From NCBI GenBank assembly GCA_016929095.1, contig JAFGJM010000002.1, forward strand, positions 192,137-233,579: DNA of 41,443 nucleotides. Direction: 5' to 3'. The position numbers and the translations under genes were made by a program. This stretch comes from Anaerolineales bacterium (GTDB lineage Bacteria > Chloroflexota > Anaerolineae > Anaerolineales > UBA4823). Shown one piece after another: positions 16,376 to 24,240 of the stretch. Numbering within the stretch: the first letter of the stretch is position 1; every line of letters starts with the position of its first letter. Below the pieces are notes generated by a model that saw only the letters and a list, made by a program, of their open reading frames with translations, was not told where the DNA came from and searched no databases.

Positions 16376-18936
16376 AACCGTCTACTCCAGGCCTGGATTG
16401 CAGGTTGAGTGGGAGGAGGGTCGGAGACGCCTTTATTTTGAGTTTCAGGTGAAGGCGTGTCTTTTCTCTTTCTGGGCGTAGATTTACGCTGGATTTTTAC
16501 AGTTTTAACATCAACTGGTTGGGGTAACAAGGCAAAATCCAACACCTGGTCCATATGTTCAACCGGGATGATCTGAAGCTGGTTTCGTGCCCGCTTAGGC
16601 ACTTCGACCAAATCTTTTATATTTTTTAACGGAAGGATCACGGTTTTTAAACCAGACCGATGTGCTGCAAGTACTTTCTCTCGAATGCCTCCCACGGGCA
16701 ATACCCTGCCGCGCAGGGTAATTTCACCCGTCATGCCCACTTCCTTGTGTACCTCTCTGCCCGTGAACGCAGAAACCAAAGCAGTCCCAATCGTAATACC
16801 CGCGCTTGGGCCGTCCTTTGGAATTGCCCCCTCCGGAATATGAATATGTACATCCACCTGTTCATAAGTTTCAGGATCGATATTGAAAATCTTTGACCGA
16901 GATTTTAAATATGAGAGAGCTGCTTGAGCAGATTCCTGCATCACATTGCCAATCTGTCCCGTTATCTGCAGATTTCCCTTACCTTCCATAAGTAATACTT
17001 CCACTGGCATGATTTCTCCGCCATTTTCCGTCCATGCAATGGCTGTTGCCACACCAATTTCATTTTGTCTCTCAGCTTCGAGATTGAAAAATTGTTGTGG
17101 ACCAAGAAACCGTTCGATACTTTGGGCATTGATCTTATGAGGAAATCTTTTTCCCTCGGCTTTCAGGCGGGCGATTTTACGGCAAATACGGCCAATTTCC
17201 CGCTCAAGATTCCGAACCCCTGCTTCATAGGTGTATTCACGGATAACTCGCTGAGTCGCCGATGCCAGTATCTTTACTTCCCCCTGTTCCAAACCATTTT
17301 CTTCGAATTGGCGTGGGATCAAAAACCGGTTGGCTATTTCCATTTTTTCTTCTTCGATATACCCCGGGAACTCGATCAGCTCCATACGATCCAATAATGC
17401 GCTGGGGATGCCTCCCGTATAATTGGCTGTCGTGATAAACATCACTTTTGAAAGATCAAACGGGAGTTCCAGGTAATGGTCTGAGAAGGAAAAATTTTGT
17501 TCCGGGTCTAATACTTCCAATAGAGCGGCGGCAGGGTCTCCTCGAAAATCCATACCCAGTTTATCGATCTCATCTAACATAAAGAGAGGATTGATCGACT
17601 CCGCCCGGCGCATGGTTTGCAGTACTCGTCCAGGAAGAGCGCCAATATATGTGCGCCGATGACCGCGGATTTCAGCTTCGTCTCGCACACCTCCCAGGGA
17701 GAGACGCACAAATTTCCTTCCTAAGGCTTCAGCAATCGAACGCCCTAAGGATGTTTTCCCTGTTCCGGGAGGGCCTACAAAACACAATATGGGTTGGCGC
17801 AATCGCTTTGGATTGAGACTACGCACAGCAATATACTCCAAAATGCGTTCCTTTGCTTTAGGAAGGCCATAGTGATCTCGCTCAAGAATTTCGGAGGCAT
17901 GTTGAACATTCAGATTATCATCGGTAGACTGCATCCAGGGCAAATCTAATATCCACTCGACATAGGTGCGGATAATCCCTACTTCCGGTGACATAGCCGG
18001 CATCTGCCCTAACCGGTCGACTTCTTTCAATGCCCGTGATTGAACTTCCTCAGGCAAACTTGTGCCTTCAACTTTGGTGCGCAATTCCATTACTTCCCGC
18101 TGCCACATATCCCCTTCGCCCAGTTCGCTTTGAATGGCTCGTAATTGTTCACGCAGAAAATATTCTCTTTGGCTGCGATCCACCTCACTTTGCGCCCGTG
18201 TGTGGATTTGATCTTCCAATTCTAAAACATCCGCTTCTTGCGCCAGGATATGGACGACTTTTCGCAACCGTTCCAATGGATTTAATGTTAACAACAATTC
18301 CACCCGTTCTGAAAGAACAGGGGCGATGGCTGTAACAATCATATCCGCCAGCCAGCCGGGTTCTTCAATATTCAAGGCATAGAGGTACGCCTCTTCAGGC
18401 AAGCTGCGATCCAGCTCAACACATTTTTGGAAAAGATCCAATGCAGTGCGCATCGTGGCGTCGACCTGTTTATCTACTTCTTTTATTTCGTAAATCGGAC
18501 GCGCCTTAACCCTCATGAAAGGATCCAACTGAGTAAATTCAACGATTTCGACTCGCCTCCGTCCCTGGATTAAAGCGGAATTTGAATCGTCGGGCATGCT
18601 CAACAATCGTCCTACCGCGATCTCCACGCCGATTGGATTAAAATCATCGATGCCTGGATCATCTTGTTCGGGGTCTTTTTGGGTTAACGCAATAACCGTT
18701 TGGTCCGCCAGGTGGGCTTCTTCGATCGCAATAATCGAAGTATCCCTTGCCACAAATAGAGGCGATACCATGTGAGGAAAAACCACCATGTCCCTCATTG
18801 GTAAAACGGGGCAATCGATCAGGCCCTCTTCATCAACTTGAGCGTCTGGTACGGTATATAATTCTTCTGTTCTGCGATGAAGCGCTTCGCCAAATTCCTG
18901 ATCATCATCGCGGAAATACCAATCATGTTCTTTCAT
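16354..18936 (-). CDS. lon: ATP-dependent protease Lon
   Basis: A cytoplasmic AAA+ serine protease that degrades misfolded and regulatory proteins. 860 residues: an N-terminal substrate-binding domain (CPVLPMRDMVVFPHM), a coiled region, an AAA+ module with Walker A GPPGTGKT and Walker B FMLDEIDK, and the protease domain. The catalytic dyad is Ser711 in KDGPSAG and Lys754 in GGIREKVL, with the usual spacing of 43. About 55 extra residues at the C-terminus are basic and proline-rich (STPRKRKDTPSPETQ) and absent from most Lon proteins. The ATG at 18936 has a GGTGGA-like site upstream. It sits between folC and the lipoprotein gene, which overlaps its 3' end. Confidence 0.97.
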   Translation of the reverse strand: MKEHDWYFRDDDQEFGEALHRRTEELYTVPDAQVDEEGLIDCPVLPMRDMVVFPHMVSPLFVARDTSIIAIEEAHLADQTVIALTQKDPEQDDPGIDDFNPIGVEIAVGRLLSMPDDSNSALIQGRRRVEIVEFTQLDPFMRVKARPIYEIKEVDKQVDATMRTALDLFQKCVELDRSLPEEAYLYALNIEEPGWLADMIVTAIAPVLSERVELLLTLNPLERLRKVVHILAQEADVLELEDQIHTRAQSEVDRSQREYFLREQLRAIQSELGEGDMWQREVMELRTKVEGTSLPEEVQSRALKEVDRLGQMPAMSPEVGIIRTYVEWILDLPWMQSTDDNLNVQHASEILERDHYGLPKAKERILEYIAVRSLNPKRLRQPILCFVGPPGTGKTSLGRSIAEALGRKFVRLSLGGVRDEAEIRGHRRTYIGALPGRVLQTMRRAESINPLFMLDEIDKLGMDFRGDPAAALLEVLDPEQNFSFSDHYLELPFDLSKVMFITTANYTGGIPSALLDRMELIEFPGYIEEEKMEIANRFLIPRQFEENGLEQGEVKILASATQRVIREYTYEAGVRNLEREIGRICRKIARLKAEGKRFPHKINAQSIERFLGPQQFFNLEAERQNEIGVATAIAWTENGGEIMPVEVLLMEGKGNLQITGQIGNVMQESAQAALSYLKSRSKIFNIDPETYEQVDVHIHIPEGAIPKDGPSAGITIGTALVSAFTGREVHKEVGMTGEITLRGRVLPVGGIREKVLAAHRSGLKTVILPLKNIKDLVEVPKRARNQLQIIPVEHMDQVLDFALLPQPVDVKTVKIQRKSTPRKRKDTPSPETQNKGVSDPPPTQPAIQAWSRRLCFPEKN

Positions 18937-19020
18937 AGATAGTCCACCATTGAAAATATTCTTTTGAATAAACGATTCTTACCACATTTCGAGTGATTTC
19001 GGGAAATAAATAAGAAAATT

Positions 19021-20403
19021 TTAATCCCCTGTCAATTTCGTTTGGTCATTCCAGGCTTCTCGGGCGACTGCTGCAACAAATATACTGCCTGTGATCAATA
19101 CCATCATCTCATCGCCCGCGATTTTTCGAGCTTCTAACAACGCTCCGCCGACTTCATCAATCACTTTGGCTGGTTTCCCAAATTGATGAGCCATATCAAC
19201 GATGAGATCCGGGTCCATGGCACGCGGATGAAATGATTTGGTAGCAATAACCTGCTGTACACGAGGAATTAATTCAGTGAACATGCCATGTAAATCTTTA
19301 TCCTCTGAAGCCCCAAAAACCATCACGATGCCCATCCCTGGAAAATAATCATCCAAAGCTAAACGTAGTTTACGCGCCGAATCACGATTATGGGCACAAT
19401 CAATCGCAATTGGCGGCTGGCGTTGAAGCACTTCAAAGCGTCCTGGCCAATTGATCTCTCGAAATCCTTTATGGATTGCCTCAATACTGATTGGTAAAGA
19501 ACTCATTTGAAATGTTTGCAATGTAGCATACGCTGTAGCCGCATTTTCAACCTGGTGATATCCCAACAAGGGGGTGAATATTCTTTCTGGCAGCGCACTT
19601 TCTTCATTGGCTGCCTCCACAAATTGATCGATGATGGGTTGATCGGCTGCCCGCCACACCAATAATGATTGACCATCCAGGTTATGCTCAAGCATGGAGT
19701 AATGATAGTCCTTGCCCACTTGAATGATTTGAGCAGCCCGTTTTTTAGCGATTTTCTCGATGGTAAGACGTGCTTCTTCCTCTTGAGGTGCAACTACCAC
19801 AGGTACATTGGCTTTGATGATGCCGGCTTTTTCGGTGGCGATCTCCGCTAATGAATTTCCCAACAGGTAGGTATGATCATACGAAATCGAAGTGATTACC
19901 GATACAACCGGCATAACGACATTCGTGGCATCCAACCGCCCACCCAAACCTACTTCAACCACGGCAACATCCACTTGCTGCCGTGCAAAATATAAAAAAC
20001 CCAGGGCTGTGGTTATCTCAAAAGTCGTGATTTCAGGAATTGTGTTGACAATTGGTTTGATCTCTTCTAGTAAATCAATCAGGTCCTGGTGAGAAATGGG
20101 TGTCCCATTAACCTGGATTCGCTCGGCGTAATCATGTAAATGGGGAGATGTATATAAGCCCACTTTATAACCAGCTGCCTTAAGTACACTCGAACACATG
20201 GCAGCAATGGAACCTTTACCCTTTGTGCCTGCGATATGAATGGTTGGATAACGGTTTTGAGGATTACCCAAAGCTTTAACCAACGATTCAATATGAGTTA
20301 ACTCAAATTTTACCGGTGAATAACGAAAGCTTTTTGATAAACTATAATCAACGAAACTATATAAATAATCAAGGGCTTCTTGATAGTTCTTTTCTATTTC
20401 CAT
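19021..20403 (-). CDS. folC: Bifunctional folylpolyglutamate synthase / dihydrofolate synthase
   Basis: It adds L-glutamate to dihydropteroate and extends folate polyglutamate tails, using ATP. 460 residues, with the Mur-ligase-like P-loop IHIAGTKGKGSIAAM (residues ~56-69), GLYTSPHLHDYAERIQVNG, the second-strand motif EVGLGGRLDATNVV, the carbamylated-Lys region ATEKAGIIK and the C-terminal IDCAHNRDSA. No Shine-Dalgarno precedes the ATG at 20403. A promoter of TTGCGT-17-TAAAAT ends 9 nt before it, so the mRNA is probably leaderless. It leads a minus-strand run with lon (84-nt gap) and the lipoprotein gene, and is divergent from the SanA-like gene. Confidence 0.96.
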   Translation of the reverse strand: MEIEKNYQEALDYLYSFVDYSLSKSFRYSPVKFELTHIESLVKALGNPQNRYPTIHIAGTKGKGSIAAMCSSVLKAAGYKVGLYTSPHLHDYAERIQVNGTPISHQDLIDLLEEIKPIVNTIPEITTFEITTALGFLYFARQQVDVAVVEVGLGGRLDATNVVMPVVSVITSISYDHTYLLGNSLAEIATEKAGIIKANVPVVVAPQEEEARLTIEKIAKKRAAQIIQVGKDYHYSMLEHNLDGQSLLVWRAADQPIIDQFVEAANEESALPERIFTPLLGYHQVENAATAYATLQTFQMSSLPISIEAIHKGFREINWPGRFEVLQRQPPIAIDCAHNRDSARKLRLALDDYFPGMGIVMVFGASEDKDLHGMFTELIPRVQQVIATKSFHPRAMDPDLIVDMAHQFGKPAKVIDEVGGALLEARKIAGDEMMVLITGSIFVAAVAREAWNDQTKLTGD

Positions 20404-20412
20404 AACTTTGCG

Positions 20413-20441
20413 ATTTTAACCCTTTGGTAAACGATACGCAA
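20413..20441 (-). promoter_or_regulatory. Promoter of folC, leaderless geometry
   Basis: On the minus strand, TTGCGT (20441-20436), a 17-nt spacer and TAAAAT (20418-20413). The -10 ends 9 nt before the ATG at 20403, so transcription should start at or within about 2 nt of the start codon. Confidence 0.6.
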
Positions 20442-20450
20442 GGGCAGATA

Positions 20451-20459
20451 TGGTAAAAT
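20451..20459 (+). promoter_or_regulatory. Extended -10 promoter of the SanA-like gene, leaderless geometry
   Basis: TGG followed by TAAAAT (20454-20459) forms an extended -10 element ending 6 nt before the GTG at 20466. No clear -35 is seen. It lies 12 nt from the -35 of the divergent folC promoter, so the two probably compete for or share bound polymerase. Confidence 0.5.
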
Positions 20460-20465
20460 TCGTCC

Positions 20466-21128
20466 GTGGGCCGGAAAAGAGTAAAAGTGCTAATTCAGGT
20501 ATTTTGTTATATTTGTGTTGCAATTATAGCTGGTTTACTGCTCTCGCGCCTGATACTGATATTATATGCTACTTCTCATACATATAGAGTAGCAGAAGCG
20601 CCGGAAAAACCCGTGGGGATTATATTTGGCGCCGGTCTCTGGCGAGATGGCTCGCCTACACCCGTATTACAGGATCGAGTGGAAACAGGCGCCCAATTAT
20701 ACTTCGCCGGGAAAATCCAAAAACTGTTGATGAGTGGGGACAATAGCTATATCGATTATAATGAGCCGGAGGCTATGCGCCAATTTGCTCTGAAACTAGG
20801 CGTTCCCGATGAAGCGATTGTCCTTGATTATGCCGGCAGACGAACCTATGATACCTGCTATAGGGCGAGTCATATTTTCGGGGTTTCAGAAGCGTTATTG
20901 ATCACCCAAAATTTTCACCTGCCGCGCGCTATTTTTATATGCGCTCGGATCGGTCTTTCCGGCAAAGGGGTCATCGCCGACACTCGACAATACCGCTTTC
21001 TGTGGCGTCTCATCTGGCAAATCCGCGAATTGCCCGCCTCGTTAATCACTCTGTGGGAAGTATACATCTCTCACCCAATACCGATCATGGGGGAACCGGA
21101 ACCCATTTTCACCAAGGAAAAACCATGA
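20466..21128 (+). CDS. SanA/YdcF-type DUF218 membrane-anchored protein
   Basis: 220 residues: one N-terminal membrane span (about residues 7-31), then a DUF218 domain. Typical segments are GIIFGAGLWRDGSPTPVLQDRV, KLLMSGDN, YNEPEAMRQFAL, GRRTYDTCYRA and LITQNFHLPRA. The family includes SanA, linked to envelope permeability and vancomycin exclusion in E. coli; the biochemical activity is not established. The start is GTG at 20466, 6 nt after a -10 box. A GTG at 20487 is an alternative start. The stop overlaps the next gene by 4 nt (ATGA), so the two are coupled. Confidence 0.85.
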   Translation: MGRKRVKVLIQVFCYICVAIIAGLLLSRLILILYATSHTYRVAEAPEKPVGIIFGAGLWRDGSPTPVLQDRVETGAQLYFAGKIQKLLMSGDNSYIDYNEPEAMRQFALKLGVPDEAIVLDYAGRRTYDTCYRASHIFGVSEALLITQNFHLPRAIFICARIGLSGKGVIADTRQYRFLWRLIWQIRELPASLITLWEVYISHPIPIMGEPEPIFTKEKP

Positions 21129-21697
21129 ATAGAAATGAAGCCCTCTCGCTGGTTCGTGAATACGTAAAAAATGAAAACCTGGTTCGACATATGTTAGCCG
21201 TCGAGGCAGCCATGCGCTTCTATGCCGATAAACTGGGTCAGGATGTGGAAAAATGGGGGATAGCGGGTCTATTGCATGATTTCGATTGGGAAATTCACCC
21301 CACCCTGGAGCAACACCCCCAGGCTGGCGCGCCAATACTGCGCCAACGAGGCGTTCCGGAAGAGATCATCCGCGCGGTATTGAGTCACGCAGACCATACC
21401 AGTGTGCCCAGAGAAAGCCTGATGGAAAAAGCTCTCTATGCATGCGACGAAATCACCGGTTTGATCACCGCTGTCGCGCTAGTGCGTCCATCACGATCGG
21501 TGTTGGATATGGGGGCTAAATCAATCAAGAAAAAATGGAAAGACCGCTCTTTTGCAGCCGGCGCCAATCGTGAAGAAATCCAAAAAGCTGCCCAGGAATT
21601 TGGCGTCGATCTTTGGGAGCATACCGAAAATATCATCCAGGCGATGCGTCTCATCGCACCCGAATTGGGCTTGCAGGGGGATGTTCCGCCAGCATAA
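21125..21697 (+). CDS. HD-domain protein, putative metal-dependent phosphohydrolase
   Basis: 190 residues with an HD-type metal-binding arrangement: RHMLAVEAAM, the doublet in GLLHDFDWEIHP, then LSHADHT and the late Asp in CDEITGLITA. It lacks the HDIG variant and any fused domain. Substrate is unknown; such small HD proteins act on nucleotides or related phosphates. The ATG at 21125 overlaps the upstream TGA by 4 nt and has AAGGA 6-7 nt before it. It is paired with the SanA-like envelope gene, whose relevance is unclear. Confidence 0.85.
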   Translation: MNRNEALSLVREYVKNENLVRHMLAVEAAMRFYADKLGQDVEKWGIAGLLHDFDWEIHPTLEQHPQAGAPILRQRGVPEEIIRAVLSHADHTSVPRESLMEKALYACDEITGLITAVALVRPSRSVLDMGAKSIKKKWKDRSFAAGANREEIQKAAQEFGVDLWEHTENIIQAMRLIAPELGLQGDVPPA

Positions 21698-21721
21698 TAC
21701 TGAGAAAATCCCGATTATTAA

Positions 21722-21751
21722 TTGACATTCAATTGATAATTCGATTATAAT
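21722..21751 (+). promoter_or_regulatory. Perfect-consensus sigma70 promoter
   Basis: TTGACA (21722-21727), an 18-nt spacer and TATAAT (21746-21751): both hexamers match consensus exactly. Transcription should start near 21758, giving a leader of about 30 nt. It is the strongest promoter I see in the window. Confidence 0.8.
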
Positions 21752-21788
21752 AATGTCTATGCGAAACTAATTCGCCATGGAGGTGAAC

Positions 21789-22685
21789 ATGTCTCAAGAT
21801 ACGGTTTCTCCCCATATTTCCCCTCAAAATTTACTCCTGCCCACCCTTAATGCCTGGCGTATCTATCTAAATGACCAGGGTAATTCTCCCCACACGGTTA
21901 AGGCCTTCATTGCCGACCTCAATCTTTTAGCCTCCTATTTACCTCCCGATCGTACTTTAGGCAATATTTCAACCACCGATATCAACTTATTCCTGGACTG
22001 GCTCCAGCATGGACGGGGTGTGCCTTGCAGTCCTAAATCTTTATCCCGCAGAATTACATCGATTAAATCATTTTTCAAGTGGCTTCATCAAAATGGTGTA
22101 ATTTTGATCGATCCCTCAGAGAAAGTAGTGCAGCATTCGGTAATCAGCCCATTGCCGGATGTACTTACTTCTAAAGAAATCGACGAAGTCCTCGCTGCCG
22201 CCGAATATTATCGCCGAAAATCCAAACCAGACTTACGCCCCTACTTACTTTTTTCGCTGCTTCTCCACACGGGATTGAAAAAAGGAGAAACCCTCTCCGT
22301 CACCCATAATCATATCGACCTTGAATCTCCTCAAGGACCAATTTTATTCGTACGTTACGCATCCCCGCAGCATCGCTATAAAGAACGCAAGATTCCTCTG
22401 CATCCCGAATGGGTTGAGGCTTATCAAGAATATAAAAACCAATCCTCTTCTGATCAATTATTTCCCTGGTCACAGCGCCGTTTGGAATATCTGCTGGAAG
22501 ACCTGGGTAAACACGCCGGTTTATCCAAGCATCTGTCTTTCGATATGTGCCGTTGGACATGCGCCCTGGTCGATTGGAAAGCCGGGGTTGAAAAGGATAA
22601 AATCCGTCAAAAACTGGGGCTTTCAAAAGTTCAATGGCGGGAAATCAGTATGAAGTTAAACAAATTAGCGGAGATGAATCCGTAA
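21789..22685 (+). CDS. Tyrosine-recombinase-family protein lacking most catalytic residues
   Basis: 298 residues with a SAM-like N-terminal core-binding domain (WRIYLNDQGNSPHTVKAFIADL, SLSRRITSIKSFFKWL) and a catalytic-type domain. Compared with XerD, the first catalytic Arg (TGLR) is Lys164 (TGLKKGETL). The HxxR His is Asp252 (FDMCRW), although Arg255 remains. The LGH His is Leu278 (LGLSK) and the nucleophilic Tyr is Ser287. Only Arg255 and the beta-hairpin Lys198 (YKERKIPL) survive, so strand cleavage is very unlikely while DNA binding may persist. The ATG at 21789 follows GGAGGTG, an excellent ribosome-binding site; an in-frame ATG at 21777 lies upstream of that site. No att site or phage gene is nearby. 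Confidence 0.85.
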   Translation: MSQDTVSPHISPQNLLLPTLNAWRIYLNDQGNSPHTVKAFIADLNLLASYLPPDRTLGNISTTDINLFLDWLQHGRGVPCSPKSLSRRITSIKSFFKWLHQNGVILIDPSEKVVQHSVISPLPDVLTSKEIDEVLAAAEYYRRKSKPDLRPYLLFSLLLHTGLKKGETLSVTHNHIDLESPQGPILFVRYASPQHRYKERKIPLHPEWVEAYQEYKNQSSSDQLFPWSQRRLEYLLEDLGKHAGLSKHLSFDMCRWTCALVDWKAGVEKDKIRQKLGLSKVQWREISMKLNKLAEMNP

Positions 22686-22703
22686 ATTTATCGTAGCCAT
22701 TAA

Positions 22704-24131
22704 TCAGGAATGGTAAAGTTGCACCAATTTCAAATGGACAGCCTGCTTGGTTTCATCTGTAACCCGGTAAAAATGCCCTGCGCGCCGCCCTGCCACCCAC
22801 AGGATTTCATCGTTCGACACAAGCAAAGGCCATTTTTCTCTTTGAGGCTGATGGATTTTTTCATTGACCATAAAATCGGATAACTTCATACGGTGTCCAT
22901 TCATCCCCGCTGGACAAAAGGTATCTCCTTTTTTTCGGCGCCTTAACACCAAGGGGGTATCCACCTGGTCGGCATCCAACCATAATTGCCAGGGATCTTT
23001 ATTTTCTTCGATGATTTTTCGTGTGGATTCATCTAAAACAACATGACCAACAACCATTTGCCAGCAAGGAGATAACGTAATCACTCCCGGTATCTTTATC
23101 GGAATTATCTTCCCTGAGTCCAATTGAGGAACATCATCCGTCACCTGAAATTCGCCTTTTGTGATAATTACCCGTTTCCCCTGCTTGGTAAAAAGCAGCC
23201 CTTCTCCTAAATCGGCGTTGAGATAATTCTTCTTGCGTCCGGTCAAGGTAATGAACCGTTCGACAATTCCAAAATCAATATCCCTTATTGATGGAATAAG
23301 TAAACTGATCGCCTTTCGCACTAAACGTCTTTGAATATTGATCTTTTGCGAGTCAATTGAAATTGCGTTTAACTCAACCTGATTCGTCATATTTCGTAAA
23401 AAACACTCTTTCCAGGCTGTCTCAACCAGCTGATCGATCATGGTTTCTTCATCGGTTAATATTTCTGCCATCTGCCAGATCAATCGTTTCACTTGTGGGC
23501 TATATGTTTGAAGAAATGGAATCAATTCCTGCCTGACACGGTTTCGCAGCAGTTTGGTATCAAAATTGCTGTGATCGATATTGGGAGAGAGTTGCTTCTC
23601 TTCGATAAACGCATCGATTTCCTGTCGCCAGGTTGCCAGTAAAGGTCTGATCAATGGAATTTCGCGACTCCATGCATTTGGCAGAGAATAATACAACATG
23701 CCGGTTAATCCGGTCAAACCGCAGCCTCGCAATAGATGTAATAGCACGGTTTCCACCTGATCGTCGGCGTTATGAGCCACTGCCACTGCCTGTGCCTGGT
23801 GATGCAGCGCGGTTGTAAACAAAAATTCATATCGCTTTTGACGGGCTGTTTCCTCGCTAATATGATCGGCGCCCTTACCTTCCAAGGATCGCTCCCCATA
23901 AATAAAAGGCAAGCCCATTTCTTCCGCCCAATACTTAACCTGCTCGGCTTCCTGGTCCGCCTCAACTCGCATGTGATGGTTATAATGAGTCACGAAGAGT
24001 GGTATTTTCGTCTCACGCATCATATGAAGCATAAATAGGCTATCACTGCCGCCGGACACGGCTAAAACAATCGGCTGTTTAAAATCTACAAAGCAATTTA
24101 ATTTGAGTACCTTCAAGATATGGTGTAACAT
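22704..24131 (-). CDS. tilS: tRNA(Ile)-lysidine synthase
   Basis: It modifies C34 of the CAU-anticodon tRNA-Ile to lysidine so that it reads AUA and is charged with isoleucine; essential in most bacteria. 475 residues: the PP-loop motif AVSGGSDSLF (residues 24-33), THYNHHMR, VAHNADDQVETVLLHLLRG and PLL..WR, then the C-terminal domain with RRRKKGDTFCPAGMNG. It is convergent with the recombinase-like gene (18-nt gap). The ATG at 24131 has no Shine-Dalgarno, and a TATAAT ends 10 nt upstream, so the message may be leaderless or nearly so. Confidence 0.95.
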   Translation of the reverse strand: MLHHILKVLKLNCFVDFKQPIVLAVSGGSDSLFMLHMMRETKIPLFVTHYNHHMRVEADQEAEQVKYWAEEMGLPFIYGERSLEGKGADHISEETARQKRYEFLFTTALHHQAQAVAVAHNADDQVETVLLHLLRGCGLTGLTGMLYYSLPNAWSREIPLIRPLLATWRQEIDAFIEEKQLSPNIDHSNFDTKLLRNRVRQELIPFLQTYSPQVKRLIWQMAEILTDEETMIDQLVETAWKECFLRNMTNQVELNAISIDSQKINIQRRLVRKAISLLIPSIRDIDFGIVERFITLTGRKKNYLNADLGEGLLFTKQGKRVIITKGEFQVTDDVPQLDSGKIIPIKIPGVITLSPCWQMVVGHVVLDESTRKIIEENKDPWQLWLDADQVDTPLVLRRRKKGDTFCPAGMNGHRMKLSDFMVNEKIHQPQREKWPLLVSNDEILWVAGRRAGHFYRVTDETKQAVHLKLVQLYHS

Positions 24132-24141
24132 GACTTATATG

Positions 24142-24147
24142 ATTATA
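24142..24147 (-). promoter_or_regulatory. Candidate -10 box of tilS
   Basis: Minus-strand TATAAT ends 10 nt before the tilS ATG. The nearest -35-like TTGCGA is 20 nt upstream, longer than ideal. Confidence 0.4.
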
Positions 24148-24179
24148 ATAGGAAAAGATAGCAGATTTCGCAAAAATAC

Positions 24180-24208
24180 TTGCTTTGAATCCTGCTTTAT
24201 GCTAGACT
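24180..24208 (+). promoter_or_regulatory. Promoter of the REC-ParA / sirtuin / histidine kinase operon
   Basis: TTGCTT (24180-24185), a 17-nt spacer ending in TGC, and TAGACT (24203-24208). Transcription should start near 24215, about 26 nt before the ATG at 24241, which has AAGGAG 5 nt upstream. Confidence 0.5.
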
Positions 24209-24240
24209 GGCTAATATCGTAAATAATATAAGGAGCAAGG

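Noticed and set aside
21789..22685. Integrase of a mobile element or genomic island
   Set aside because: The catalytic residues are lost, no tRNA or flanking direct repeat is seen, and the neighbours (HD protein, tilS) are ordinary chromosomal genes.
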